DNA from: Scybalousia_A sp052170555 | GTDB lineage: Bacteria; Bacteroidota; Bacteroidia; Bacteroidales; P3 | Reading direction: 5' to 3' | Length of the DNA: 64,000 bases | Assembly: GCA_052170555.1 (NCBI GenBank) | Contig: JBQNAI010000005.1 | Coordinates: forward strand, 62,001-126,000 | Shown: one piece after another, positions 18,326 to 28,130 of the stretch | Position numbering within the stretch: position 1 is the stretch's first letter | How the letters are laid out: each line of letters opens with the position of its first letter | The notes under the pieces: model-generated | Told to the model about the DNA's origin: nothing | Database searches by the model: none | The model's input: the letters and a program-made list of their open reading frames with translations, nothing else | Position numbers and translations under genes: made by a program

Positions 18326-18355
18326 CAAAGTTACTAAATTTTAACAAAAGGACAA
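18326..18355 (-). promoter_or_regulatory. ffh promoter
   Basis: Minus strand TTG (18353-18355), a 19-nt spacer and TAACTTTG (18326-18333), 90 nt before the chosen ffh ATG. Confidence 0.65.
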
Positions 18356-18450
18356 CGAATCTTATTAATTATTTATTTTGCATATATAAAATCAATATTA
18401 TTTATAGTCACATAAACAATAAGTTGCACCACTAGTCAATACCATAAACT

Positions 18451-18513
18451 GAAGTGGGACATTATAAAATTCTTTCTTGATATTGGTAAAATAAAGTGCG
18501 TAATAAATTCTTT
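18451..18513. repeat. Composite family A and B repeat
   Basis: GAAGTGGGACATTATAAAAT (family A-like) runs straight into TTCTTTCTTGATATTGGTAAA (family B-like), followed by AATAAAGTGCG. Both families meet here in degraded form. Confidence 0.5.
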
Positions 18514-18597
18514 CAATCCATACACACCTTTGTTTTATAAAATTACAAATCGTATTGTTCTGTTAATTTTATATAGTTAATCCTGACATAACAAACA

Positions 18598-19935
18598 TCA
18601 ATCAACCTCCAATTTAAATATTGTTTGAGTTTTGTCAGTTATCTTATATCTATCATCTATCCTCACACCTATTACCCATATAATATCTTCACCATTACAT
18701 AACAACCACTGACTTTCTTTTTCTAAAATAGAATATTTATTATTTGTAAAGAAATCAGAAAGTTTTTGTTTGCCCTTAAATCCAAAAGGCATAAAAAAAT
18801 CCCCTTTCTGCCAGTGGCGCAGAATCAATGGAAATCGTAATTTATCATAGTCAAACATAGCAATACTTTTAGATTTAGGGATTTTAATAAAATTCAAATC
18901 ACGCAATACCTCACTGTGTAATTTGATAGGAGAAGTTATGTTAGTTTGATAATCATTCAAAGTATAATTTTGTTTTATTTTATCATCTTCCTCTTTTGGT
19001 GTAATCAATAAATGGTGTCTATCTATGACTAATCTATAATTCTCACTATAAAATTGTTTCCCTGAAGAATTATCATCATCAATAATTTCACAAATAGAGT
19101 TTATATTCGTTTCATTAAAACCAAATTCAGACAAAATCTCATACAAATAAATATGTATGGGTGTAAGTTTTCTCAGCTCTTTTAACTCTATTGTTGTAAC
19201 AGAGTCCTTTGTTTGTAAAAGTTCTTTTTTTGTCTTATCCACAACAACTCTGAAAATCTGTTCCGTCTCCCTCAAACGCTCTATATCTCTCCGTATAATT
19301 ACATCAAAATTTGGTGATATTTCCTTTAATATTGGTACAATCTCATTTCTAATTTTATTTCTTGTATACTTGTTATCTTTATTCGTAGAATCCTCAACAT
19401 AAAGAACATTGTGCTTCTGAGCATATTCTTTTATCTTCCTACGAGATGTGAAAAGCATTGGACGAATAATATTATTAATTTTGGGAAGTATGCCATGAAG
19501 TCCGGCAATTCCTGTCCCTCTCAATAAATTTATCAAAAAGGTTTCTGCACTATCATCCCCATGATGAGCCGTAGCCAACAAAGTAAACCTATGTTCCGAC
19601 ATAATCTTTTGAAACCAATCATAACGCAAATCTCTTGCTGACACTTCTAAACTTTTTTTATTCTCCTCCATGTAAGCAAAGGTATCAAATTCTTGCTTAA
19701 ACAAAAGAATATTATTTCGGATCGCATAATCACTTACAAATTTCTCATCACGATCAGATTCTGCCCCACGAAGGTGAAAATTGCAGTGAGCAATGGCGTA
19801 ATTACAACCAAGGCGTCTGAATAGGTCCGCCATAACCATAGAATCTATTCCACCACTAACTGCAAGTAATATTTTATCATTATGAATATCAAAAAGACAA
19901 TTCTCCTTATTATATCTAATAAACTCTTGATACAT
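18598..19935 (-). CDS. tilS: tRNA(Ile)-lysidine synthase TilS
   Basis: Modifies the wobble cytidine of tRNA-Ile(CAU) to lysidine. The 445-residue protein has the PP-loop ATPase motif LLAVSGGIDSMVMADL near residue 25, the IAHCNFHLRGAESDRDE segment, TAHHGDDSAETFLINLLRGTG, and IRPMLFTSRRKIKEYA, followed by DSTNKDNKYTRNKIRNEIVP, all typical of TilS. The C-terminal domain ends RIDDRYKITDKTQTIFKLEVD. It lies 81 nt downstream of a DPP IV-type peptidase on the same strand. Confidence 0.96.
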   Translation of the reverse strand: MYQEFIRYNKENCLFDIHNDKILLAVSGGIDSMVMADLFRRLGCNYAIAHCNFHLRGAESDRDEKFVSDYAIRNNILLFKQEFDTFAYMEENKKSLEVSARDLRYDWFQKIMSEHRFTLLATAHHGDDSAETFLINLLRGTGIAGLHGILPKINNIIRPMLFTSRRKIKEYAQKHNVLYVEDSTNKDNKYTRNKIRNEIVPILKEISPNFDVIIRRDIERLRETEQIFRVVVDKTKKELLQTKDSVTTIELKELRKLTPIHIYLYEILSEFGFNETNINSICEIIDDDNSSGKQFYSENYRLVIDRHHLLITPKEEDDKIKQNYTLNDYQTNITSPIKLHSEVLRDLNFIKIPKSKSIAMFDYDKLRFPLILRHWQKGDFFMPFGFKGKQKLSDFFTNNKYSILEKESQWLLCNGEDIIWVIGVRIDDRYKITDKTQTIFKLEVD

Positions 19936-20016
19936 CCGATTTGTATAATTTTTTATATGTGATTAGTAATATGATTATACAACAAATAATATTTATCACA
20001 TATTACATAGATTATT

Positions 20017-22203
20017 TTAAAGATTTTTTTCAATAAAAGAAGTCATCATTTGGTATAAATGATAACGAACATTCCCTCCATAAATAGAATGATTTTTATC
20101 CGGATAAGTAAATTGTAGAAACTGTTTATTATTTTTAATCAGAGCATCAGTAAATTTCATTGTATTCTGTAAATGAACATTATCATCAGCACTACCGTGT
20201 ATCAATAAATAATTCCCAATGAGTTCATTAGCAAAGTTGATAGGACTATTGTCATCATAACCACTTGGATTTTCTTGTGGGGTACGCATAAATCTTTCAG
20301 TATATACATTGTCATAAGTACGCCAGTTTGTTACAGGAGCAACTGCTATAGCTGTCTTAAAATATTCATGTCCCCTCGTAATACACAATGAAGACAGATA
20401 ACCGCCAAAAGACCATCCAAAAATACCTATTCTAGCCTTATCTACGTAGTCAAGCTTTCCGAAATATTTTGCTGCTTCCATTTGGTCAAAACATTCCTTA
20501 TCTCCCAAATTCAAATATGTACATTTTTTAAATTGACTACCTCTCATTCCCGTTCCTCGTCCATCTACACAAGCAACAATATAGCCTTTGATAGTTAAAA
20601 ATCTAAACCACATGTAATCAAAAAACCTTGACTGGGAATTAAGTACCTCTTGACTACCTGGACCTCCATAAACATAAAATAACACAGGGTATTTTTTTGT
20701 TGGATCAAAATCCTTAGGTTTCAAGATCCAATAATAAAGAGTATCTCCCAATGAAGTAGTAAAAGAAGAGAATTCTTTATTTGGCAAATTATAATCTCTC
20801 AACTGTTCGCCTAACATCTGATTATCTTCCAATGTAATTAAACATTTGCCTTTATTGTCATTTATTGAGTATTTTGTAGGATTTGTTGCATTGGAATAAG
20901 ACGAGATATAATACATTCCGTTATTAGAAAAGGTAGCTGTATATATACCCAAATGTTGAGGGTCCGAAATCTGAACAAGTGTTCTACCATTCAAACTAAC
21001 TTTGAATAGTTCTCTATTGTATGGAAAAGTGCTTGCAGCAGTAAAGTATAGGTATTTATCCTGTGGATCTACAAAACATATATTATCCACATCATAACTA
21101 CCCTTTGTAATGGGAACAATTTTTTTTGTATAAATATTCAAAAGATATAAGTTCATATAACCATTCCTTTCACTCCTAACAATTGCATTCTTCTTGTCAT
21201 TCAAAAAAATTACATCCTCCGGTTGTTCAATATAACATCTATCTGTATCTACAAAAACTAAAGAAGACTGATAACTAGTAGTATTAACCAAATATAAACG
21301 TAGTTCATTCTGATGTCTATTCATCCACGTATAGCACAATTGATTATTATCCTTAGTCCATGAGATACGTGGCAAATATATATCCTCTTTTTCGGGAATA
21401 TTGATTTTATGACTCTTACCATCATTAAAATCATATACATATATATCTACAACAGAATTATCTTCTCCCGCCTTAGGGTATTTGTAGGTATGATTTTTCG
21501 GATATATGGAATCACCCAAATAAAAAGGAATAGTATACTGCTTAACCTCGGATTCATCAAAGCGATAATAAGCGATCTTATCTGAACTACTATTCCAAAA
21601 AAAACCTTTGGTTATGGCAAATTCTTCTTCGTACACCCAGTCCGTCGTTCCATTGATAACATAATTATGTTTCCCATCATACGTTATCTGCTTCTCTGTC
21701 ATGCTAATCAAATCAGTAACGTAGAGATTATTATCTTTTACAAAAGCTATCTTTTCCGCTGAAGGAGAAAACTCTGCCAACCTAACCTTATCTTGTCTCA
21801 ACTTAATAACATTTTTATTCTCTACATCATATATGTAGTAATCTGCAATATAGGAATGGCGATAAATATACTCGGGATTGACCACCAAAAGAATTTTTTG
21901 ACTATCCTTACTGATAGAATAATCAACAACCACACTGTTTTTATCTAACGAAAGATTTGTAAATTCCACCAAATAACCTACCCTCTTACCTGTTTTATAT
22001 TCATATTTTTCAATGCCTTTATGTGTAAGTATACAATAATGTTCTCCATCTTCCATGGAACGTATCTCACTTATTGATTTGGGACGAAAAGTATAATTTT
22101 GCCAAATATCTTCTAATGTAATACTTTTTTGTGTATAGACACTGACACTACAAACCAATCCCACAAACAAAATAAACAACTGTTTCATTTTATTTTTTCT
22201 CAT
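20017..22203 (-). CDS. Dipeptidyl peptidase IV-type serine peptidase (S9)
   Basis: A 728-residue exported peptidase with a signal peptide (cleavage suggested at VYT before QKSITL), a beta-propeller domain over residues about 40-470, and a C-terminal alpha/beta hydrolase domain. The nucleophile Ser is in GWSFGGYLS near residue 598, the acid in GSADDNVH near 673 and the His in DKNHSIYGG near 705. The propeller carries the DWVYEEEF segment, containing the paired Glu residues that bind the substrate N-terminus in DPP IV enzymes. It likely removes dipeptides with Pro or Ala at position 2 from peptides in the periplasm. It sits between an exported hypothetical and tilS, with gaps of 75 and 81 nt. 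Confidence 0.92.
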   Translation of the reverse strand: MRKNKMKQLFILFVGLVCSVSVYTQKSITLEDIWQNYTFRPKSISEIRSMEDGEHYCILTHKGIEKYEYKTGKRVGYLVEFTNLSLDKNSVVVDYSISKDSQKILLVVNPEYIYRHSYIADYYIYDVENKNVIKLRQDKVRLAEFSPSAEKIAFVKDNNLYVTDLISMTEKQITYDGKHNYVINGTTDWVYEEEFAITKGFFWNSSSDKIAYYRFDESEVKQYTIPFYLGDSIYPKNHTYKYPKAGEDNSVVDIYVYDFNDGKSHKINIPEKEDIYLPRISWTKDNNQLCYTWMNRHQNELRLYLVNTTSYQSSLVFVDTDRCYIEQPEDVIFLNDKKNAIVRSERNGYMNLYLLNIYTKKIVPITKGSYDVDNICFVDPQDKYLYFTAASTFPYNRELFKVSLNGRTLVQISDPQHLGIYTATFSNNGMYYISSYSNATNPTKYSINDNKGKCLITLEDNQMLGEQLRDYNLPNKEFSSFTTSLGDTLYYWILKPKDFDPTKKYPVLFYVYGGPGSQEVLNSQSRFFDYMWFRFLTIKGYIVACVDGRGTGMRGSQFKKCTYLNLGDKECFDQMEAAKYFGKLDYVDKARIGIFGWSFGGYLSSLCITRGHEYFKTAIAVAPVTNWRTYDNVYTERFMRTPQENPSGYDDNSPINFANELIGNYLLIHGSADDNVHLQNTMKFTDALIKNNKQFLQFTYPDKNHSIYGGNVRYHLYQMMTSFIEKNL

Positions 22204-22278
22204 TATATCTTATTTATTTGCACACAATCCAAAACAACAGATTATATAGAATACGAGTCATCCATATATAACCGTCTA

Positions 22279-23229
22279 TTAATCCATAAGATTATCTACA
22301 AGAATGTCTTCATATTTCAAAAGTGGATCTATATTCTTTCTTCCCTCAGGGAAAAGTTCTGAAATAACCCATTTATCTATATCATTAGAGAATCTGTACT
22401 TGTTCAGTGCTAATCTATGAACAAATTCTGTCATATATTTCCCCCATACGGTCTCGACATGTGCTCTGTAATAAGATTGCAGAGCATTTTTGTATTCTTT
22501 TTTTATTTCTCCCTTTTCATCATAAATACTAGTATTCTCTAGACCCTTTGTAACTATAAAACAAAGTTCCTTTATTTCCCTTGTAACCAAATCATTCCTT
22601 GAAAAATCTTTTACCCTATCCAAAAGTTCATCCCGCCATTGAATTCTATACATAATTTCAGACGTAGAATAAATCTGTTTTGCATGATGATAGGGTGGAA
22701 ACTTTTGATAGTGAGGTGGAAAATCATATTCCTTAATCCAATGAGAACGATAAAAACGATAATCATCAGTTAAATATTTCTGAAGTTTAGAGAAAAGAAA
22801 ATCCGGTTGTACAACAACAGCATAAGAAGTATCTTCATATGAAAAAACTCTATAGCCATACTTACTATACTCTTTCTCAAAAGATTTCATCCCAGAACGA
22901 ATCCCAGCAATAACCTCTATATCTTTTATTTTCAAAGCACGAATTTCTTCATCCGACCAATGGATATGCAATGTGTTAGTCTTGTCTTCACAAGACAACT
23001 CATGATAATAATAAAGCAATTGATAAGCCCAATCGGCACATTGTTTATCATCCTTAAATTGTTTTTCAAACAAATCTATTGCTTTAAATATAACATCTCT
23101 CTCTGTAAATGGCAATTTAACCAAGTCGTGAGCAAATTTTGTCAGCTTTTCATCATCAAGATATTGGGTATTCTGACCATATGAAGCCATGCTAATAAGG
23201 ACAATCAAGGCAAGAAAGATTTTTTTCAT
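22279..23229 (-). CDS. Exported hypothetical protein
   Basis: A 316-residue protein with a signal peptide (MKKIFLALIVLISMASYG, then QNTQ) and a mostly helical mature part rich in Tyr, Lys and Glu. I recognise no domain. Segments ADWAYQLLYYYHELS and SHWIKEYDFPPHYQKFPPYHH are distinctive. It lies 75 nt upstream of the DPP IV-type gene on the same strand and may share its transcript. A -7 box lies 45 nt before the start, diverging from the promoter of the small membrane protein/efp pair. Confidence 0.7.
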   Translation of the reverse strand: MKKIFLALIVLISMASYGQNTQYLDDEKLTKFAHDLVKLPFTERDVIFKAIDLFEKQFKDDKQCADWAYQLLYYYHELSCEDKTNTLHIHWSDEEIRALKIKDIEVIAGIRSGMKSFEKEYSKYGYRVFSYEDTSYAVVVQPDFLFSKLQKYLTDDYRFYRSHWIKEYDFPPHYQKFPPYHHAKQIYSTSEIMYRIQWRDELLDRVKDFSRNDLVTREIKELCFIVTKGLENTSIYDEKGEIKKEYKNALQSYYRAHVETVWGKYMTEFVHRLALNKYRFSNDIDKWVISELFPEGRKNIDPLLKYEDILVDNLMD

Positions 23230-23274
23230 ATTGCTGTTATGTATTCTTTACAAATTAGTTATCAATTCACTGTG

Positions 23275-23282
23275 CAAAGTTA
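23275..23282 (-). promoter_or_regulatory. Candidate -7 box for the 22279 gene
   Basis: TAACTTTG on the minus strand, 45 nt before the ATG. No TTG at 19-20 nt. Confidence 0.4.
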
Positions 23283-23321
23283 AGAAAATAATCCAAAACA
23301 TAAGATAAAAACGCCGAAAAT

Positions 23322-23352
23322 TTGGTAGAAGTTAAAATAAATTGTACCTTTG
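23322..23352 (+). promoter_or_regulatory. Promoter of small membrane protein and efp
   Basis: TTG (23322-23324), a 20-nt spacer and TACCTTTG (23345-23352), a perfect consensus, 27 nt before the 23380 ATG. Confidence 0.7.
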
Positions 23353-23379
23353 CAACCTCATTTCAAGATCTTAAGGAAG

Positions 23380-23649
23380 ATGAATAAACTGAAAATATCA
23401 AAAGTTTTGGACACTTTAGCATTAGTGTCAATAGTTCTCATATTTGCTTTGTATATATTTAGAAAACCATCTTTTGACATCCTTAGTGTTTGCTTAATCT
23501 CAATAGCTATTTTAAAGGTTGGTGCATCTATGTTAAAAGCTACATATTTCAGTAATTTATGTAGAGAAGTGGAGAAAGAAAGAGATATTTTCAAAGAGAA
23601 AATTACATATTTGGAGAACGAAATTAATAAATTAAGTAACAAAGAATAA
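23380..23649 (+). CDS. Small membrane protein with coiled-coil tail
   Basis: An 89-residue protein with two membrane segments (about residues 11-28, LALVSIVLIFALYIF, and 33-52, LSVCLISIAILKVGASML) followed by a charged heptad-like tail (EVEKERDIFKEKITYLENEINKL). Function unknown. The start at 23380 is used because the longer frame would begin inside the promoter -7 box. efp begins 14 nt after its stop, so the two are co-transcribed. Similar small two-helix proteins occur in Bacteroidota, but I cannot name the family. Confidence 0.65.
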   Translation: MNKLKISKVLDTLALVSIVLIFALYIFRKPSFDILSVCLISIAILKVGASMLKATYFSNLCREVEKERDIFKEKITYLENEINKLSNKE

Positions 23650-23663
23650 AAACAGAGTATTTT

Positions 23664-24230
23664 ATGGCAACAACAGCTGACATTAAGAAGGGACTTTGCA
23701 TAGAAATGAACGGAGATTTACTATCCGTTGTTGAGTTTTTACATGTTAAACCCGGCAAAGGAAGTGCCTTTGTCAGAACAACACTCAAATCATTTAAAAC
23801 AGGAAGAACTCTAGATCATACATTTCCTTCGGGGACTAAGATTGATATAGCACGAATAGAAAGAAGACCTTATACGTTTTCTTACAAAGACGACATGGGA
23901 TATCATTTTATGCACTCAGAAACTTGGGAAGAGGTAACGATCCAAGAAGATATTATCAATGCTCCGCAATTCCTAATGGAAGGTCAAGCTGTGGAAATGA
24001 TTGTTCATGCCGACACTGAAACTCCATTAAGTTGTGAGTTGCCAGCTTTTGTAGAAATGACAATAACTTATACAGAACCAGGAGTAAAAGGGAACACTGC
24101 TACCAATGCGATGAAAGATGCCACTGTAAATACAGGAGCCACTGTAAGAGTCCCCCTATTTATCAATGAGGGAGAAAAAATCAAAGTAGATACTCGTACA
24201 GCCGAATATTCAGAAAGAATTAGAAATTAA
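23664..24230 (+). CDS. efp: Elongation factor P
   Basis: Relieves ribosome stalling at polyproline. The 188-residue length is standard. The N-terminal KOW-like domain begins ATTADIKKGLCIEMNGDLL and carries the loop HVKPGKGSAFVRTTLK, whose Lys contacts the ribosomal P-site region. Two OB domains follow (YHFMHSETWEEVTI, GNTATNAMKDATVNTGATV) with the C-terminal signature VPLFINEGEKIKVDTR-Y-ER. It follows a small membrane protein by 14 nt and is closed by a hairpin terminator at 24255. Confidence 0.97.
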   Translation: MATTADIKKGLCIEMNGDLLSVVEFLHVKPGKGSAFVRTTLKSFKTGRTLDHTFPSGTKIDIARIERRPYTFSYKDDMGYHFMHSETWEEVTIQEDIINAPQFLMEGQAVEMIVHADTETPLSCELPAFVEMTITYTEPGVKGNTATNAMKDATVNTGATVRVPLFINEGEKIKVDTRTAEYSERIRN

Positions 24231-24254
24231 ATAGTTTTATGAACTTAAAAAATG

Positions 24255-24295
24255 AAGTGTGAAATTGGAAAAATAATCTCACACTTTATTTTTTT
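24255..24295 (+). terminator. efp terminator
   Basis: AAGTGTGA (24255-24262) pairs with TCACACTT (24279-24286) and is followed by TATTTTTTTT. The same letters form a family A-like unit (AATCTCACACTTTATTTTT), so this repeat doubles as a terminator. Confidence 0.7.
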
Positions 24296-24296
24296 A

Positions 24297-24332
24297 AAGT
24301 CAAGAAAGAATTTATCCTTTTCAAAAAAGGAT
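24297..24332. repeat. Family B hairpin
   Basis: AGTCAAGAAAGAATTTATCC with the 8-bp stem ATCCTTTT (24314-24321) / AAAAGGAT (24325-24332) and a 3-nt loop. It is a shortened family B unit next to the efp terminator. Confidence 0.6.
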
Positions 24333-24611
24333 ATCACCTTTTTTTATATCTAAATAAATATTTCAATGCCTACATTTGTGTATTTAATATAAGAACAAAT
24401 GTTAGCATATGTTAAAAACCAAGAAACAAAATAATATAAAATGGTCATTACATAATATCTTGCTACGCATAAATAGAGTACTAGAATGTATATATTACAA
24501 CAAATAGAATTCACCTAAAATTTGATAATAGAAGGTATCATTTTTGTCAGTCCTACTTACAATAAATTTTATATTTTCATGTTCTATATGAAATTTAAAT
24601 TGAATGATACC

Positions 24612-27600
24612 ATGGTTGGAAAAAAAATATATATACTACTATTACTATGTACCATATTCTCTTACAAAGATTATGCACAAACAATAAAGTACCCTACAAA
24701 GAGCGTTTTAAGTAACGGTGTATGGTATTCTGTCAGCATAACTTCTGACGGTATATATAAATTGACATATGACGATTTTATTTCTTTGGGTGTAGCAAAG
24801 GACAGTATAGATTTTAATAATCTTTCCGTGTTTGGCAACGGAGGAAAACCCATTGGTGAGATAAGGGCTTCATACCAGTTTTCAGATTTAAAAGAAAATG
24901 CGATATATGTCAATGAAAAAGAGAAATATATATTATTTTATGCTCAAGCTACTACTCAGACTTCCTATAATATTACACAAGAGGAGTTTTTTTGCACTTT
25001 ACATCCATATGCGACTGAAACTAAATATTTTATTACCTTTGATAAGAACATCGGCAAGAAGAAAAGGATATCTCCGATGAATAACATACCTACCGAATTT
25101 ACCAAAAATTTGACACAAGTCAAAGATTATATTTTCTACAAAAGAGAATTAACAAATTTAGCACAATCAGGTCGCTATTGGTTCGGTGAGCGATTTTTAC
25201 CAGTTGCAGCTGATTTACAAATTCCTATAAATTTACCAAACATTGTATCCGCAGAAAAAGCTAACATTAAAATACAACTTTTTGCCAATAGCTTACAACA
25301 ATGTAGTTATGATATCAAATTAAACAACGAGAATTTGGGGAGCATTAATATAGGCACAAAAACAAGTGGAGAGGTTGCTCATCTTGGAATATTCAAAAAA
25401 CAAGCTAATATATCTTCACCTACAAATAATTTTTCTTTACATTTTAACTCTTCTATTTCAACGGCTGAAGGTTGGTTGGACTATATACTTGTTAACTATA
25501 CTAAAAAGCTTTACCTTAGTAACAATTATCTAAAATTTTATTCTATTGGCGACCAAACAAATCAATCAATAAGATATACAGTCAGTAATGTTCGTTCAGC
25601 AAATACAATGGTTTGGGATGTAACTAACCCAACTGATGTGTCAACTATAACAAATACAACATTATTTAATAATACACTTTCATTTAATGTTCCTTCTGAT
25701 ACGATAAGAAACATAATTATTCTAAATTCTTCCGATTTTCCTACCCCAGTATTAGAAGATACTGTGCTAAATCAAAATCTTCATGGTATAGATACGGCAG
25801 AATTTGTTATCATCAGTCATCCGAAGTTTATCAATCAGGCTGAACGATTGGCAGAAATACACAGAAGATACGATAAAATTAAAGTGGCTGTTGTTCCGCT
25901 GCAAAATATCTTCAATGAGTTTTCCTCTGGAACAAAAGATTTTTTAGCTATAAGAGAATTTATTGCAATGATGTATAACAAATCCAACTCCCAATTACCC
26001 AAAAACGTACTTCTATTTGGAGATGGCACATTCGACAACAAAAACATCTTACAATACAATAATAACTATATACCCACATATCAAAGCAATGTACTCAATT
26101 CAACGGGAGACAATAATTATACCTCCGATGATGTTCTTGCCGCCATCGGTCCCACTTCAACTAATAGTACGTACGACACTTTATTCGTTGGAATTGGACG
26201 CATCCCTGTTAATGATACAGTTACAGCAAATATTGTAGTAGATAAGTGCAAAAGGTATTTAAGTAAATCAGATATACTGAAAAAGCAAGATGGAGATTGG
26301 CGTAATTCCATCCTATTAACAAGTGATGATATGGATGAATTGTTTGAAAAATATTTTAGAGACAATGCAGAGCATATCTCTTTTCAAATAGAGGAAACTA
26401 ATCCAGGACTAAATGTTCAAAAGGTTTATGAAGATGCCTATAAAGAATACAATTCGTCTTCTGGCTCCACTTATCCTGACGCTTCCAAAGCCATCAATGA
26501 TCGTATGAATAAAGGATGCTTAGTTTTTAATTATCTTGGGCATGGTTCTCCCAACCATCTGTCAAGTGAAAGATTAATACAGATTCAGGATATCACAGCT
26601 TGGCAAAATTACGATAAACTTGGATTAATGATTACCTCAACTTGTGAATTTAATAGGTTTGATCTAGTAGATAAACAAGCAGCTGGTGAATATGTTTTAA
26701 TAAGTGAAAATGGTGCTGGGATTGCTCTAATTGCTGCTGCAAGAAAAATATCGTCTAACGATCCAATTAATCGTAGTTTATTTAAATATGCTCTTGAAAA
26801 ACAAGAAGATGGAAAACCCCTTACCTTTGGTCAAGTCATGCAGTATTCAAAAAATTTAGTTAACTCTGGGCATTACGGTAATAAGTTGGTAACATCTGAG
26901 AGAAGTATCACCCTTATAGGAGATCCTGCTTTGAGACTATCGTTACCTCAATACGATATAAACACCATCAATGTGGAAGTAGTTTCTTCCAAGGCAAATT
27001 CTACAAAAAATAATAAAGACACAATAAGAGCGTTGTCCACCGTAGTTATTCAAGGAGAAATAACCGATTCAAAAGGTCATAGAATAGACTCTTTTAACGG
27101 CTCTGTACAAGTTTCCTTGTACGATAAAAAAACTACATATTATATGTTGAACAATTCCAATCTAAATATCAGTAAAAAAGATCTTGCTTTTGAACAACAA
27201 AACAATATACTACACAAGGGTAATACGAAGGTCATAAATGGATATTTCACTCACACCTTTACAGTTCCCAAAGACATTGCCTACAATTACGGTAAAGGTA
27301 AATTGAGCTATTATGCTCAATCGGATAGTACCGATGCCTCTGGTTTCTACGACGATTTTGTATTAGGGGGAATAGATACCAATGCTTCTGAAATTGAAGT
27401 TACAAGGCCAAAGATAGGACTATATCTAAACGATACTAATTTTGTAAATGGAGGTTTGTGTGATGAAAATCCTAATTTATATGCTATCGTTTTAGACTCT
27501 GTGCCCATCAATACTGTCGGGTCTGGTCTAGGACATAATATAGTTGCTCGTCTGGATAATGCAGCTAATACATTTATCCTTAACGATTATTACACAACCG

Positions 27601-28052
27601 ATACTAAAAATCCTAATATCGGTTATATAACATATCCATTCAAAAACTTATCACAAGGCAAACATGTCTTGACCCTAAAAGTTTGGAATATATTTAATTT
27701 TTCCACAGAAACAACTATTACTTTCAATGTTAAACCATCTAATAGTAAGGAGTATGAAACGACTTCCTATCCTAATCCTTTTAAGGACAAAACAACAATA
27801 GAACTTCGTTACAATCAACCTGAAAGTATCAATTCTGCTTATATTAAAATTTTTAATCAACAAGGTGCAATCGTTACCGAATTTGATATTAGTGATAAGA
27901 TAGGAGCATACACAATAGGTCCAATCCACTGGGATAGAACAACAAAGGGTGGAGCTAAAGTCAAAAGTGGCATATATTTCTATTCAATCATTCTTAATAC
28001 TATTGAAGGAGGCAAAATTATTAGAGGAAATAAAATGATTTTGTTGGATTGA
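24612..28052 (+). CDS. porU: PorU, type IX secretion sortase (C25 family)
   Basis: PorU is the surface peptidase that removes the C-terminal signal of type IX cargo and attaches lipopolysaccharide. The product from 24612 is 1146 residues with signal peptide MVGKKIYILLLLCTIF..DYA before QTIKYP. A gingipain-like C25 domain covers about residues 400-790: FVIISHPKFINQA, NVLLFGDGTFDNK, catalytic His in NYLGHGSPNHLSS (near 643) and Cys in MITSTCEFNRFD (near 678). The C-terminus (YPNPFKDKTTIEL to SGIYFYSIIL) is CTD-like. The upstream extension to 24522 is rejected because it lacks a signal peptide start. porV follows after 78 nt. Confidence 0.93.
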   Translation: MVGKKIYILLLLCTIFSYKDYAQTIKYPTKSVLSNGVWYSVSITSDGIYKLTYDDFISLGVAKDSIDFNNLSVFGNGGKPIGEIRASYQFSDLKENAIYVNEKEKYILFYAQATTQTSYNITQEEFFCTLHPYATETKYFITFDKNIGKKKRISPMNNIPTEFTKNLTQVKDYIFYKRELTNLAQSGRYWFGERFLPVAADLQIPINLPNIVSAEKANIKIQLFANSLQQCSYDIKLNNENLGSINIGTKTSGEVAHLGIFKKQANISSPTNNFSLHFNSSISTAEGWLDYILVNYTKKLYLSNNYLKFYSIGDQTNQSIRYTVSNVRSANTMVWDVTNPTDVSTITNTTLFNNTLSFNVPSDTIRNIIILNSSDFPTPVLEDTVLNQNLHGIDTAEFVIISHPKFINQAERLAEIHRRYDKIKVAVVPLQNIFNEFSSGTKDFLAIREFIAMMYNKSNSQLPKNVLLFGDGTFDNKNILQYNNNYIPTYQSNVLNSTGDNNYTSDDVLAAIGPTSTNSTYDTLFVGIGRIPVNDTVTANIVVDKCKRYLSKSDILKKQDGDWRNSILLTSDDMDELFEKYFRDNAEHISFQIEETNPGLNVQKVYEDAYKEYNSSSGSTYPDASKAINDRMNKGCLVFNYLGHGSPNHLSSERLIQIQDITAWQNYDKLGLMITSTCEFNRFDLVDKQAAGEYVLISENGAGIALIAAARKISSNDPINRSLFKYALEKQEDGKPLTFGQVMQYSKNLVNSGHYGNKLVTSERSITLIGDPALRLSLPQYDINTINVEVVSSKANSTKNNKDTIRALSTVVIQGEITDSKGHRIDSFNGSVQVSLYDKKTTYYMLNNSNLNISKKDLAFEQQNNILHKGNTKVINGYFTHTFTVPKDIAYNYGKGKLSYYAQSDSTDASGFYDDFVLGGIDTNASEIEVTRPKIGLYLNDTNFVNGGLCDENPNLYAIVLDSVPINTVGSGLGHNIVARLDNAANTFILNDYYTTDTKNPNIGYITYPFKNLSQGKHVLTLKVWNIFNFSTETTITFNVKPSNSKEYETTSYPNPFKDKTTIELRYNQPESINSAYIKIFNQQGAIVTEFDISDKIGAYTIGPIHWDRTTKGGAKVKSGIYFYSIILNTIEGGKIIRGNKMILLD

Positions 28053-28130
28053 GAAAAAAAATTAATTACGAGTAATAATAAATTAATCTATATAACGTTT
28101 TAACAAGTCATAAACATTAAATAAAAAATC

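Larger units (their letters stand above)
18236..18597. other. Intergenic region tilS-ffh
   Basis: A 362-nt gap with the ffh promoter and a composite family A/B repeat (18451-18513). I see no gene. Confidence 0.6.
24231..24611. other. Intergenic region efp-porU
   Basis: A 381-nt gap with the efp terminator and a family B hairpin in its first 110 nt. The rest, up to the chosen porU start, shows no recognisable promoter box or gene. Confidence 0.55.
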
